From Pseudofrankia nepalensis (GTDB taxonomy: Bacteria > Actinomycetota > Actinomycetes > Frankiales > Frankiaceae), in the NCBI RefSeq assembly GCF_016786305.1, contig NZ_JADWYV010000079.1: a stretch of DNA of 36,692 nt. One strand, written 5' to 3'. The translations under genes and the position numbers were made by a program. Position 1 is the first letter of the stretch; the number at the start of each line of letters is the position of its first letter. The notes under the pieces were generated by a model. The model searched no databases. It was not told the DNA's origin and worked only from the letters and a program-made list of their open reading frames with translations. This document shows, in pieces, positions 1-7,981 of this stretch.

Positions 1-147
1 CCGCTCCGCACCCGACAACGCCATGATCCTCGAACCCCCAGAAGCCTGGGTGTTGCGAGGACCGCTAGAAGACGCCGCCCCGTTCACGACCCCCAGAGGG
101 CACTATCGACGATCACGTGGAACGGCCAAACCCTGACGGTCGCGGTG

Positions 148-960
148 CTACAGGGCGAAGACGCGGCGCGCGTTGCCGGCCAGGAACAGCTCGCGAGCCT
201 CGTCGTCGAGCCCCAGGTCGTCCAGGTGCTCCAGCGCCTTCACGGGCATGATCATCGGATAGTTCGAGCCGAAGAGGACCTTGCGGCGCCCCCGGCCGCG
301 CAGGTAGTCCACGAATTCCGCCGGGTAGCGGCGGGCGGTGTAGGCGCTGGTGTCGATGTAGACGTTGGCGTGCTTGTCCGCCACGGCGATCATCTCGGTG
401 GTCCACGGGTAGCCGAGGTGACCGCAGACGATGGTCAGCTCCGGGAAGTCGAGCGCGACCTGGTCGATGTACGGGATCGGCCGGCCGGTCTCGGACGGCC
501 GCAGCGGGCCGGTGTGGCCGACCTGGGTGCAGAACGGGACACCGAGGTCGACGCAGGCGGCGTACAGCGGGTAGTAGCGCCGGTCCGTGGGCGGGAGCTC
601 CCAGAGCCAGGGCAGGAGCCGCAGCGCCACGAAGCCGAGCTCCGTCACGGCCCGGCGCAGCTCCCGCACGGCCTGGACCGGTCGGGTGAGGTCCGCGCCA
701 GCCACTCCACGCAGCCGTCCGTCGGACTGGGCGACGAACTCGGCCACCTCGTCGTTGCTGATGAGTGGCCCCTGTGGGCCGTACCAGGCCGTGGTCAGCC
801 CGATCTGGACGTCCGCGGCGTCCAGCGCGGCAACCGTCGCCGCCACCGGCAGCGGGTCCGTCAGCGGCTCGCGCCCGGTCCACCTCCGCAGGGAATCGAA
901 CATCTCGTGGTCGGAATGCCGCGGTGTCGGATGCTGTATCCACGCGTCGATGACCGGCAC
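148..960 (-). CDS. Amidohydrolase-2 family (ACMSD-like) TIM-barrel protein
   Basis: The 270-residue product resembles amidohydrolase family 2, metal-dependent TIM-barrel hydrolases and decarboxylases of the ACMSD type. Visible landmarks are the N-terminal strand VIDAWIQHP, a middle VCGHLGYPW segment carrying the usual barrel His, and a C-terminal FGSNYPM segment. I chose the GTG at 960 because GAAGGAG lies about nine bases upstream; the open frame continues to 1083, but that extension is Arg-rich and unlike the family. Two expected metal or catalytic positions look altered: the usual HxH near the N-terminus reads WxQH, and the usual GSDYP/GTDWP Asp is Asn. The substrate is unknown. It is divergent from the lipoprotein gene at 1414 and has no obvious operon partner here. 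Confidence 0.8.
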   Translation of the reverse strand: MPVIDAWIQHPTPRHSDHEMFDSLRRWTGREPLTDPLPVAATVAALDAADVQIGLTTAWYGPQGPLISNDEVAEFVAQSDGRLRGVAGADLTRPVQAVRELRRAVTELGFVALRLLPWLWELPPTDRRYYPLYAACVDLGVPFCTQVGHTGPLRPSETGRPIPYIDQVALDFPELTIVCGHLGYPWTTEMIAVADKHANVYIDTSAYTARRYPAEFVDYLRGRGRRKVLFGSNYPMIMPVKALEHLDDLGLDDEARELFLAGNARRVFAL

Positions 961-1413
961 GGTAATCCGCTCCTTCGTCCGCCGCCGCGGACGGCGCCGC
1001 GTGGCCACTGAACAAACGCTTACCCGGGCCACAGGGTAGCCGGCCAGACCGGTCCACCAACCGACCAGAGGTCGCCACATCACGACCGGATCTATTCGAA
1101 AAATGTTCTCTCGCGACAGGCCGCGGAGTTCGTCTCGCGACCGGCGACGGACGCGGCGACGTGCTCGCCTCCTCCGGCGCGCTTGCCCTGATCCGGCCGG
1201 TGATCATCGCGAAAAACGTTCGGAATCGGTGTCGCCGTCACGGCGCCGCACGATCCGCGCCGGGGCCATCGCCACCCGCGCGGCGGACCGGCTCGGCCTG
1301 GCGCCAGGTCTCGCCCACCCGCCGGGCCTCGACGGTGGCGCGGCGGCGCGAGACGCCAGGACAACGGGCAGTCCCCGGACACATGGGTTCAGCCGCGACA
1401 ATAGAATCCCGCC
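961..1413. other. Divergent intergenic region
   Basis: About 450 bases separate the divergent amidohydrolase and lipoprotein genes. The open frames across it are Arg/Pro-rich and look like GC-driven shadows. Apart from the ribosome binding site at the left edge and the -10-like hexamer at the right edge, I see no gene or clear structure. Confidence 0.5.
1402..1407 (+). promoter_or_regulatory. Possible -10 box of a leaderless promoter (TAGAAT)
   Basis: TAGAAT fits the actinobacterial TANNNT -10 consensus and ends six bases before the GTG of the lipoprotein gene, which has no Shine-Dalgarno sequence. This is the spacing expected of a leaderless transcript. No convincing -35 was seen. Confidence 0.4.
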
Positions 1414-2004
1414 GTGAGCCGTCGCCGAATCTCTGGCCTGTCGTACCAGCTCGGCGTGACGTGCCTCGCTGTCGCCGCGTTCGCGGGTTGTTCCACTGAT
1501 TCGGGCGGGGATGCCTCCTCGCAGCCACCCCCGCCCGCGTCGAGCCCATCCGTCGCGAGCAGCGCGGCCGGGCCGGCCTCGTCGACACCGCCGGTCTCCC
1601 CGACACCGCTGCCGTCTCCGACACCGTTGCCGAGTTCCGCCTACCCGCCGCTGCGCGGCTTCGGCGAGGTCCATGAGCTCGGCGGCATCGTCGCCATCTC
1701 CGACGACACCGACCGTCCCGTACTGAGCTTCGAGCCGAAGGCATACATCCACTGCGTCCCGCGGGCCGGCGACCTGGAATCCTGCCTGGACGGCTACCGC
1801 ATCGAAGACGTCGGGACGGGACAACGCGGCTACGTGGTGGCGCCGACGGTCAGGGTCACCCTTGTGGTCGGGCCTGAGGAGTACCGGACCGGCGGCCTCG
1901 CGGACCTGCGTGAGTTCGTGGCCGGCCATCCGTCCAACCTGGTGATCCTGCGCCTTGACGCCGACGGACAGGTGATCGCCGTCGGCCAGCCCTGGCTTCC
2001 GTGA
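1414..2004 (+). CDS. Putative lipoprotein of unknown function
   Basis: A 196-residue secreted lipoprotein is predicted. Residues 1-25 form a signal peptide (basic SRRR, then a hydrophobic stretch) ending in a lipobox AFAGC with Cys at about 26. A Ser/Pro-rich linker of about 50 residues follows, then a compact domain of about 115 residues with two Cys (IHCVP and ESCLD) that could form a disulfide outside the cell. I do not recognise the domain. The GTG start is preferred because it gives a complete signal peptide; there is no upstream ribosome site, in line with leaderless expression. Confidence 0.7.
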   Translation: MSRRRISGLSYQLGVTCLAVAAFAGCSTDSGGDASSQPPPPASSPSVASSAAGPASSTPPVSPTPLPSPTPLPSSAYPPLRGFGEVHELGGIVAISDDTDRPVLSFEPKAYIHCVPRAGDLESCLDGYRIEDVGTGQRGYVVAPTVRVTLVVGPEEYRTGGLADLREFVAGHPSNLVILRLDADGQVIAVGQPWLP

Positions 2005-2032
2005 TCTGCGTCGAAGACCGGGCCGACTCGCC

Positions 2033-2063
2033 TTGACCTCAAGGAAACTTGAGGTTCGACGAT
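2033..2063 (+). promoter_or_regulatory. SoxR box inside the NmrA-like gene promoter
   Basis: An 18-bp palindrome CCTCAAGGAAACTTGAGG lies at 2037-2054, with perfect 7-bp arms around GAAA. The classical SoxR operator is, from memory, CCTCAAGTTAACTTGAGG, so only two central bases differ. As in known SoxR promoters, the -35 (TTGACC, 2033-2038) overlaps the left arm and a 19-bp spacer places a weak -10 (GACGAT) at 2058-2063. Transcription would then begin at about the ATG at 2070, giving a leaderless mRNA. No soxR gene lies in this window. Confidence 0.8.
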
Positions 2064-2069
2064 AGGGTC

Positions 2070-2984
2070 ATGACGACCACGAACCAGCGGACAGTCCTGG
2101 TAACCGGCGCGACCGGCAACGTCGGACGGCATGTGGTGGCAGGTCTGCTGACGGCCGGCGCGCGGGTCCGCGCCCTCACGCGCGCCCCCACACGCACCGA
2201 CCTGCCGGCGGCCTGGCACCCGACCCCCACCCCGACCGGCTCACCCGTCTCCGTGGAGGTCCTCGGAGGTGATCTCCTCGACCCCGCGTCGATACGCGCC
2301 GCGGCGGCCGGCGTCGACGCCGCCTTCCTGCTCTGGCCATACCTGACCACCGACGGCGCCGCCGCCGCGGTGCGCGCACTCGCCGAGCAGGCCCCTCACC
2401 TGGTCTTCCTGTCTGCGACAGCCGTCCGCGACGACGCCCCGCCAGGACAGGGCGACGTGTACGCGCAGGTCGAGGAGCTGATCCGCGAGGCCACCGCCGC
2501 GACCGGCGGAACCTGGACCTTCCTGCGCGCCAGCGGATTCGCGACCAACACCCTCGGCTGGGCCGAGCAGCTCGCCACCACCGGGGCCGTGTCCTGGGTG
2601 TACGGCAAGGCGGCCAGGTCACTGATCCACGAACGCGACATCGCCGACGTCGCCGTCGCGACGCTGCTGGACGACCGGCACGCCGGCGCGCGCCACGTCC
2701 TCACCGGACCAGAGTCGATCACACAGCTCGACCAGGTCCGCATCCTCGGCGAGGCGGCCGGCGTCCCGGCCCGCTGGGAGGAGATTCCCACGGAGGCGGC
2801 CCGCGAGCAGATGTCCGCCTTCGCGCCACCCGCATTCGTCGACGACGCGCTGCGCTACTGGGCCACCCTCGTCCACGAACCCGAGCCGGTCACCGACGAC
2901 GTCGAACGGATCACCGGCCACCGGGCGCGCACCTTCCGAACCTGGGCCACCGACCACGCCGACGCCTTTCGCCGATCGACCTGA
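2070..2984 (+). CDS. NAD(P)-binding NmrA-like / atypical SDR protein
   Basis: The 304-residue protein starts with a Rossmann motif VLVTGATGNVGRHVV at about residues 8-22, typical of the NmrA/atypical SDR family (quinone oxidoreductase-like and azoreductase-like proteins). There is a middle FLSATAVRDD strand and a WTFLRASGFATN segment common in these proteins. The catalytic YxxxK of classical SDRs is not evident, so it could be a redox sensor or a quinone/NAD(P)H oxidoreductase. I start at ATG 2070 rather than the TTG at 2049, since the latter lies inside the SoxR box. The operator implies induction by redox-cycling compounds; related genes are SoxR targets in Streptomyces (recalled family knowledge). 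Confidence 0.82.
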   Translation: MTTTNQRTVLVTGATGNVGRHVVAGLLTAGARVRALTRAPTRTDLPAAWHPTPTPTGSPVSVEVLGGDLLDPASIRAAAAGVDAAFLLWPYLTTDGAAAAVRALAEQAPHLVFLSATAVRDDAPPGQGDVYAQVEELIREATAATGGTWTFLRASGFATNTLGWAEQLATTGAVSWVYGKAARSLIHERDIADVAVATLLDDRHAGARHVLTGPESITQLDQVRILGEAAGVPARWEEIPTEAAREQMSAFAPPAFVDDALRYWATLVHEPEPVTDDVERITGHRARTFRTWATDHADAFRRST

Positions 2985-3069
2985 CGGCCCACCCCGCATC
3001 TCCAGTCAGCCCACCAACCGACCCCGGAGGTCCAAGAAGGCGCCCCAAGAACTCCCCGCCTCTCGGCAG

Positions 3070-3139
3070 GCTCCGTCTTCCGATACCCGCCAACGGAGCT
3101 CCCCCAGGCCCACAGGCCTCCTCCGCTCTTGAGGAGCGG
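3070..3139. terminator. Two consecutive hairpins after the NmrA-like gene
   Basis: Two inverted repeats lie in the gap before the P450 operator: GCTCCGT/ACGGAGC (3070-3076 and 3093-3099, 16-base loop) and CCGCTC/GAGCGG (3123-3128 and 3134-3139, 5-base loop). There is no T-tract. They may act as intrinsic terminators of the high-GC type, but this is inference. Confidence 0.35.
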
Positions 3140-3171
3140 GCGAAGGTCCGCTTGCTCCTCGGAACGTCGAC

Positions 3172-3210
3172 CTGTACGAACGTAAGGCACGATGCTATAC
3201 GTTCGTACAG
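3172..3210. promoter_or_regulatory. Large palindromic operator upstream of the P450 gene
   Basis: Perfect 13-bp arms CTGTACGAACGTA (3172-3184) and TACGTTCGTACAG (3198-3210) flank a 13-bp spacer. Each arm itself contains a smaller palindrome, TACG-NN-CGTA, so the element may be read as two dimer sites with centres 26 bp apart, as is common for TetR-family repressors. A plausible -10 (TATACG, 3196-3201) lies at the right half, so a bound repressor would block transcription of the P450 gene starting at 3233. No adjacent regulator gene is seen. Confidence 0.65.
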
Positions 3211-3232
3211 AGATGTCCAGGGAGGCCAGGCA

Positions 3233-4423
3233 GTGGGCGCAGGCGACCTCTACTACGACCCGTACGACGTCGCGATCGACGCGGACCCGTACCCCGTCTA
3301 CCGGCGGCTGCGCGACGAGGCGCCGCTGTACCACAACGAACGCCTTGACTTCTGGGGTCTCAGCCGTTACGACGACGTCGCCGCGGCCCTCAAGGACCTC
3401 AAACGTCTGACCTCGACGAAGGGCGACATCCTCGAGGTCGTCCAGGCCGCGCCCGTCATGCCGCCGGGGATCTTCATCAACGAGGATCCGCCGCTGCACA
3501 CGATTCACCGCGCCCTGGTCTCCCGGATGTTCACACCGAAGAAAATCAAGGCGCTCGAGGAGAAGATCCGGGCGTTCTGCGCGGCCTGTCTGGACCCGCT
3601 GGTCGACGAGGGCCGCTTCGACTTCGTGCTCGACCTCGGCGCCGAGCTGCCGATGCGCACGATCGGAATGCTGTTCGGCATTCCCGACTCGGAGCAGCCG
3701 TCGCTGCGATCCACCGCCCAGCGCGCCCTGCGCAACCAGCCGGGCAAGCCGCTGCCGGTCACCAAGGAGAAGTACTTCGACGGCGGGAACTACGGCGAGT
3801 ACGTGAAGTGGCGGGTCGACAACCCGTCGGACGACATCATCACGGAGCTGCTCACGCTGGAGTTCACCGACCTGTCTGGGATGGTGCGCAAGCTGACCCG
3901 GCAGGAGGTCCAGATCTTCGTCGGTGTCATCGCGGGCGCCGGGGTCGAGACCACCGGCCGCCTGTTCGGCTGGATGGGCAAGGTGCTGGCCGAGCATCCC
4001 GACCAGCGCGCCGGGTTGGTCGCCGACCCTACGCTCATCCCGCGCGCGGTCGAGGAGCTGCTGCGCTACGAGCCGCCCGGCCCGCATGTGGCCCGCTACG
4101 TCACCGAGGACGTCGAATACCACGGGCAGACGGTCCCGGCCGGCAGCGCGCTGCTGCTCATGCTCTCGTCGGCCAATCACGACGAGCGTCAGTTCCCCGA
4201 CCCGGAGCGGTTCGACATCCACCGCGACTTCAGCCAACTCGTCACGTTCGGAATCGGCGCGCACTTCTGCCTCGGCGCGGGCCTGGCCCGCCTCGAAGGG
4301 CGCATCGCTCTGGAGGAGGTCCTCAAGCGCTTCCCGACCTGGGAGATCGACGTGGCCGCCGCCCGCCGCGCGCCCACCTCGACGGTCCGGGGATGGGACT
4401 CCATGCCCGCCCTCGTCGGCTGA
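3233..4423 (+). CDS. Cytochrome P450
   Basis: This 396-residue protein is a soluble bacterial cytochrome P450 of normal length. The heme-binding loop FGIGAHFCLGAG has its thiolate Cys at about 346. The I-helix oxygen-activation motif AGAGVETT is at about 234-241 and the K-helix ExxR (EELLR) at about 274-278. It needs electrons from a ferredoxin/reductase pair not encoded nearby. I take the GTG at 3233 because GGGAGG precedes it by about eight bases and the protein then starts near the usual YDPYD segment; an in-frame extension back to 3152 would run through the operator. It probably heads a unit with two SDR genes, which suggests hydroxylation then alcohol oxidation of an alicyclic or steroid/terpenoid-like substrate. 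That pathway role is inferred. Confidence 0.93.
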   Translation: MGAGDLYYDPYDVAIDADPYPVYRRLRDEAPLYHNERLDFWGLSRYDDVAAALKDLKRLTSTKGDILEVVQAAPVMPPGIFINEDPPLHTIHRALVSRMFTPKKIKALEEKIRAFCAACLDPLVDEGRFDFVLDLGAELPMRTIGMLFGIPDSEQPSLRSTAQRALRNQPGKPLPVTKEKYFDGGNYGEYVKWRVDNPSDDIITELLTLEFTDLSGMVRKLTRQEVQIFVGVIAGAGVETTGRLFGWMGKVLAEHPDQRAGLVADPTLIPRAVEELLRYEPPGPHVARYVTEDVEYHGQTVPAGSALLLMLSSANHDERQFPDPERFDIHRDFSQLVTFGIGAHFCLGAGLARLEGRIALEEVLKRFPTWEIDVAAARRAPTSTVRGWDSMPALVG

Positions 4424-4491
4424 TACGCCCACCGCGGGATCCGGACGGTGGCTGGCTTCCGGTCTCTCCTACTGGAAAGGAAACGCGATAC

Positions 4492-5235
4492 ATGACGCAT
4501 GTGGCGGTTGTGACGGGCGGAGCGTCCGGCGTTGGTCTGGCGGTCTGTCAGCACCTGGCTCGCGCCGGTCTGGCGGTGGCGGTCTTCGACCTGGATGGAG
4601 CCGCTGCCAAGGACGCGGTGGAGAAGCTGCGCGCCGCGGGCGCGACGGCGTTCGCGGCCGAGGTCGACGTCGCGGACCGCGCGTCGGTCGACGCGGCGTT
4701 CGAGCGAGTGCGCGCCGAGCTCGGGCCCATTCGGATTCTCGTGACCAGCGCGGCGGTCTCCGGGTTCGCTCCGTTCGAGGAGATCTCCCTTGAGCTGTGG
4801 GACCGGTTCGTCGCGGTGAATCTCACCGGCACCTTCCACTGCATCCAGTCCGCGGTCCCGGACATGGTGGCGGCCTCCTGGGGCCGCATCGTGACGATCT
4901 CGTCGGCGGCGGGCCAGACCGGCACCGCCCGACAGGGCCACTACTCGGCGACCAAGGGCGGTGTCATCGCCCTCACCAAGGCCGTCGCGCTCGAGTACGC
5001 CGCCCGCGGCGTCACCGCCAACACGATCCCGCCGTTCGCCGTGGACACGCCGCTGATGCGCGGCCAGCAGGGTGCGCAGAACCTGCCGAAGACCGAGGTC
5101 ATCGCCCGGATGATCCCGGCGAGGCGGGTGGGCACACCCGACGACATCGGCGCGACCTGCGCCTTCCTGTGCTCGGACGCCGCGGGCTACATCACCGGCC
5201 AGGTCATCGCCGCGAACGGAGGTGCGGTCCTGTGA
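4492..5235 (+). CDS. Classical SDR-family oxidoreductase
   Basis: A 247-residue classical short-chain dehydrogenase/reductase. The cofactor motif TGGASGVG is at 8-15, Asn at about 110, Ser at 137/138 (ISSAA), and the catalytic YSATK gives Tyr151 and Lys155. D34 at the end of beta-2 (VFDLDG) suggests NAD(H) over NADP(H). The usual NNAG after beta-4 reads TSAA, a modest deviation. The ATG at 4492 has a purine-rich GGAAAGGAAA upstream, about ten bases away. It lies 68 bases after the P450 gene and overlaps the next SDR gene by 4 bp (GTGA), so the two SDRs are translationally coupled. Confidence 0.9.
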   Translation: MTHVAVVTGGASGVGLAVCQHLARAGLAVAVFDLDGAAAKDAVEKLRAAGATAFAAEVDVADRASVDAAFERVRAELGPIRILVTSAAVSGFAPFEEISLELWDRFVAVNLTGTFHCIQSAVPDMVAASWGRIVTISSAAGQTGTARQGHYSATKGGVIALTKAVALEYAARGVTANTIPPFAVDTPLMRGQQGAQNLPKTEVIARMIPARRVGTPDDIGATCAFLCSDAAGYITGQVIAANGGAVL

Positions 5236-6080
5236 ACGACAGGTTCTCGCTTCAGGGGCGGGTCGCCGTCGTGACCGGCGGGGGCACCGGGATCGGCCGC
5301 GGCTCGGCGCTGGCGCTCGCCGAGTACGGCGCCGACGTGGTGCTGGCCGCGCGGCGGCCGGAGCCGCTGGAGTCGACCGCGGGGGAGATCGAGGCGCTGG
5401 GCCGGCGCACGGTCGCCGTGGCGGCCGACGTGACGAAGGCCGAGGAATGCCAGCGGATCGTCGACGTCACCCTCGCCGAGTTCGGCCGACTGGACATTCT
5501 TGTCAACTGCGCCGGCGGCGCGGAGACCAAATCGATCAGGAAGTGGACCGAGGACGAGTGGCACCAGGTCCTCGCCCTCAACCTCGGCTCCGTCTGGTTC
5601 CTGTCCCGCGCCGCGTCCGTCCCGATGCTCGCGGCGGGCCGGGGCGCGATCGTGAACATCTCGTCGGGCGCCAGCCTGCTCGGCATGCCGCAGGCCGCGC
5701 CCTACGGGGCGGCCAAGGCCGGGGTGAACAACCTGACGGCCTCGATGGCCGCGGCCTGGACCCGTAAGGGGATCCGCGTCAACTGTGTCGCCGTCGGCGC
5801 GGTCCGGGCCGCGACCCTGACCGACGACGCGGCCCGCTACGGGCTGGACCCGGAGGCCATCGGCCTGATGAACGGCGCCGGCCGGCTCGGCGAACCCGCC
5901 GAGATCGGCAATGCCGTGCTGTTCTTCGCCTCCGACGCCGCCAGCTTCTGCTCCGGCCAGACCCTCTACGTCCACGGCGGCCCCGGCCCCGCCGGCATCC
6001 GACACGGCCATCTCCCGCCGCGCCAAGAGGAACCGGTACACCGAAGACGCCCGCCCCCATCGGGCGATCACCGCAGGTGA
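5232..6080 (+). CDS. Classical SDR-family oxidoreductase
   Basis: A 282-residue classical SDR. The glycine motif TGGGTGIG is at 15-22, NCAG at 92-95, Asn117, Ser144/145, and the catalytic YGAAK gives Tyr158 and Lys162. R41/R42 after beta-2 favour NADP(H). The recognisable fold ends near YVHGGPGPAG; the last 25 or so residues are Arg/Pro-rich and look like read-through beyond an ancestral stop. The GTG start overlaps the previous stop (GTGA), and its own TGA overlaps the GTG of the downstream fragmentary ORF in the same way. It probably acts with the P450 and first SDR on a shared substrate (inference). Confidence 0.88.
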   Translation: MNDRFSLQGRVAVVTGGGTGIGRGSALALAEYGADVVLAARRPEPLESTAGEIEALGRRTVAVAADVTKAEECQRIVDVTLAEFGRLDILVNCAGGAETKSIRKWTEDEWHQVLALNLGSVWFLSRAASVPMLAAGRGAIVNISSGASLLGMPQAAPYGAAKAGVNNLTASMAAAWTRKGIRVNCVAVGAVRAATLTDDAARYGLDPEAIGLMNGAGRLGEPAEIGNAVLFFASDAASFCSGQTLYVHGGPGPAGIRHGHLPPRQEEPVHRRRPPPSGDHRR

Positions 6081-6310
6081 GGACGACGAGCACACGACCG
6101 TTTCGTTTCGCCGTTCAGGGAACACGGGCGACATCCGCCCGTGAGTGGTACGACCTGGCCCGCGGGGCTGAAGACCTCGGGCATTCGACGCTGTTCGTCG
6201 CCGACCACTACCTCGGGCCCGGCCCGGCGACGATGGACATGGTGTTTCTCGCCGACCCCGATGGCACCCGCATCGAACTGGTCCAGGACACCACCAAACC
6301 GTTCCACCAT
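6077..6310 (+). pseudogene. Chimeric remnant: luciferase-like monooxygenase N-terminus joined to glyoxalase C-terminus
   Basis: The frame starting at GTG 6077 reads as two unrelated pieces. Codons from about 6098 to 6229 encode PFRFAVQGTRA...WYDLARGAEDLGHSTLFVADHY, the first strand and helix of an F420/FMN luciferase-like oxidoreductase. Directly after, TMDMVFLADPDGTRIELVQD (about 6230-6300) is the last strand of a glyoxalase/VOC-fold protein. After about residue 80 the frame is Pro/Arg noise to the stop at 6472, while another frame (MARNVVSERLLAGMPREP from about 6329) looks more protein-like. I read this as deletion debris, not a functional fusion. Confidence 0.65.
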
Positions 6311-6481
6311 TCCAAGCCCGCGGGCGCTGATGGCCCGCAACGTCGTCAGCGAGCGGCTCCTGGCTGGCATGCCCCGGGAACCCGCCCTCGCCCGCGACCG
6401 GCCCTTCCGGGACGTCCCCCGCAGCCCGGGCACTCGCACCTGACACGCCGTGCCACCACGCATCGACCGTAGGAGACCCGC

Positions 6482-7039
6482 ATGACCGCCGAAACCGAGC
6501 TCGAGGAACTACGCCGCGAGATCCGGTACGTGAAGGACCGGATCGAGATCCTCGACTGCGTCAACAAGCAGGCCCGCGGCCACGACCGGCACGACGCCGA
6601 CCTGATGACCAGCGTCTACGCCCCCGACGGGATCGACGAGCACGGCCCGGATGTCAACGCCGGCCCCGAGTACGGGGCCTGGGCCAACGCCCGGCACTCG
6701 CTGGTGTTCGCCGACCACCTGCACAACATCACGACGCACACCTGCGAAATCGACGGCGACGAGGCACACGCCGAGAGCTACGTCATCGGCACGATGGCCG
6801 GCAAGGACGGCAAGACGCTCGCCTTCATGGGGGGCCGCTACCTCGACCGCCTCGAACGCCGCGACGGCGCCTGGAAGATCACCCTGCGGCGCTGCACGAT
6901 CGAGTGGGCCTTCACCGCCGACGCGTCCTTCCTCAACTCCGGCGCCTTCAAAGGATTTCTGAAAGGCACGTGGGACACCAACGACCTTTCCTATGCCCGT
7001 CCGCTGAACCTCGACACGGAGCCCGCCGTCCGCTGGTGA
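6482..7039 (+). CDS. SnoaL-like (NTF2-fold) nuclear transport factor 2 family protein
   Basis: A 185-residue protein of the SnoaL_4/NTF2-like fold. An N-terminal helix (LEELRREIRYVKDRIEILDCVNKQARG) precedes a cone-shaped alpha+beta domain with AFMGGRYLDRLERRDGAWKI, the typical strand-turn-strand of these proteins. Members include polyketide cyclases, ketosteroid isomerase-like enzymes and dehydratases, often found with P450 and SDR genes in catabolic operons. The ATG has a strong AGGAG six bases upstream. It is intact although flanked on both sides by gene fragments, which suggests it is still under selection. The exact reaction cannot be told. Confidence 0.85.
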   Translation: MTAETELEELRREIRYVKDRIEILDCVNKQARGHDRHDADLMTSVYAPDGIDEHGPDVNAGPEYGAWANARHSLVFADHLHNITTHTCEIDGDEAHAESYVIGTMAGKDGKTLAFMGGRYLDRLERRDGAWKITLRRCTIEWAFTADASFLNSGAFKGFLKGTWDTNDLSYARPLNLDTEPAVRW

Positions 7040-7084
7040 CAACGCCCCACCGGCCCTGGCGGCCAAGGCCGGCGTGTGGCGCCA

Positions 7085-7601
7085 GGAGAGCCGTCGGCCA
7101 GCTCGCCAGCCACCCGCGGCAGCCGCGGGCCGAGCGCGGCGAGAAGCACCGGCACCGGCTGCACCGTCGGTGCCGTCTCGTCCTTCGCCGTCCAGTCCAC
7201 GCCCTCGAACGTCACGGTCTCGCCGCGCAGCAGGCCCGTCAGGACGCGGAGGTACTCCTCAGTGTTGCGGCCTGGGTGGTCGTAGGGCAGGCCGTACAGA
7301 CCAGTGATCCCGGACGCGTGCGACGGCCCGATGCCCAGGGTGAAACCGGGCCGTCCCATCGCTTCCGCGAGCTGGCGGCCCGGTTCGCTTGGAGGACCGG
7401 ATGGCACGGGTACGCCTGGAGGACCGCCGTGCCCAACTCGATCGTGGCCGTCTCCCGGCCCGCGACCGCTATCGCCGCCAGCGGGTCAGCGAGCACGGTG
7501 CTGTCCAACCAGATGGAGCTGAACCCGTCCTTCTCGGCCTCCGTCGCCTGCGCGACGAGCCTTCCCGTCGTCGACGGCCGTCCTGTCAGACCAATTCTCA
7601 C
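7085..7601 (-). pseudogene. Frameshifted, truncated F420-dependent LLM-class oxidoreductase
   Basis: On the minus strand the GTG at 7601 opens a frame reading MRIGLTGRPSTTGRLVAQ and onward through TIELGTAVLQAYPCHPVLQANRAAS, the N-terminal third of an F420-dependent luciferase-like oxidoreductase. Near 7365-7380 homology jumps to another frame (LAEAMGRPGFTLGIGPSH, then YGLPYDHPGRNTEEYL, GETVTFEGVDWTAK, PVLLAALGPR) and ends abruptly at GELADGSPG near 7085. The C-terminal half is missing; the end of the convergent SnoaL-like gene follows. One frameshift plus truncation make this a pseudogene unless there is a sequencing error. Confidence 0.8.
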
Positions 7602-7651
7602 GTGACAATATCCTCAGCGTCGAAATCCATGATCGGCAATGAAGGTGTCGT

Positions 7652-7807
7652 TCAGGCTCGGACGAGGGCTGACCCGGCGCTACCCGCAGTCGTCGGCCGC
7701 GTTCCCACCTGCACCGGCAGTAGAAACACCGCGTCCGACACCCCGACCGGCGCGGTGACGACCGCGACGACCAGGCCCGCGACGAACCCGAACAGCACCG
7801 TCGTCAC
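7652..7807 (-). pseudogene. N-terminal remnant of a TauE/SafE-type sulfite exporter
   Basis: A 51-codon minus-strand frame starts at GTG 7807 with GGGAGG just upstream and reads GFVAGLVVAVVTAPVGVSDAVFLLPVQV. This matches the first membrane segment and the TAPVGVSGAVFLLPVQ motif I associate with TauE/SafE anion permeases, then degenerates into Thr/Ala/Gly codons and stops. The rest of the roughly 250-residue family is absent. It could still encode a one-segment membrane peptide, but a deletion remnant is more likely. Confidence 0.5.
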
Positions 7808-7981
7808 TGACGCCCCTCCCTGCGTCGTCGCGCGTCTCGTGGCTGGATTCCGCCGGCCGCGGGTAGCGGGACGGTGCCCCTGACGCCGGCGGCGAACAGG
7901 CCTTCAGGCGAAGGTCCGACGGCTCGCGATCTGGCACCGTAGGAGCCTGAGCCCGCACCACCCCAGGCCCGGGAGGCAGCC

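Noticed and set aside
2049..2069. TTG 2049 as the start of the NmrA-like gene
   Set aside because: It lies inside the SoxR operator; ATG 2070 coincides with the predicted transcription start.
2855..4432. Minus-strand open frame of 525 codons over the P450 gene
   Set aside because: No motifs; the plus strand has all P450 signatures.
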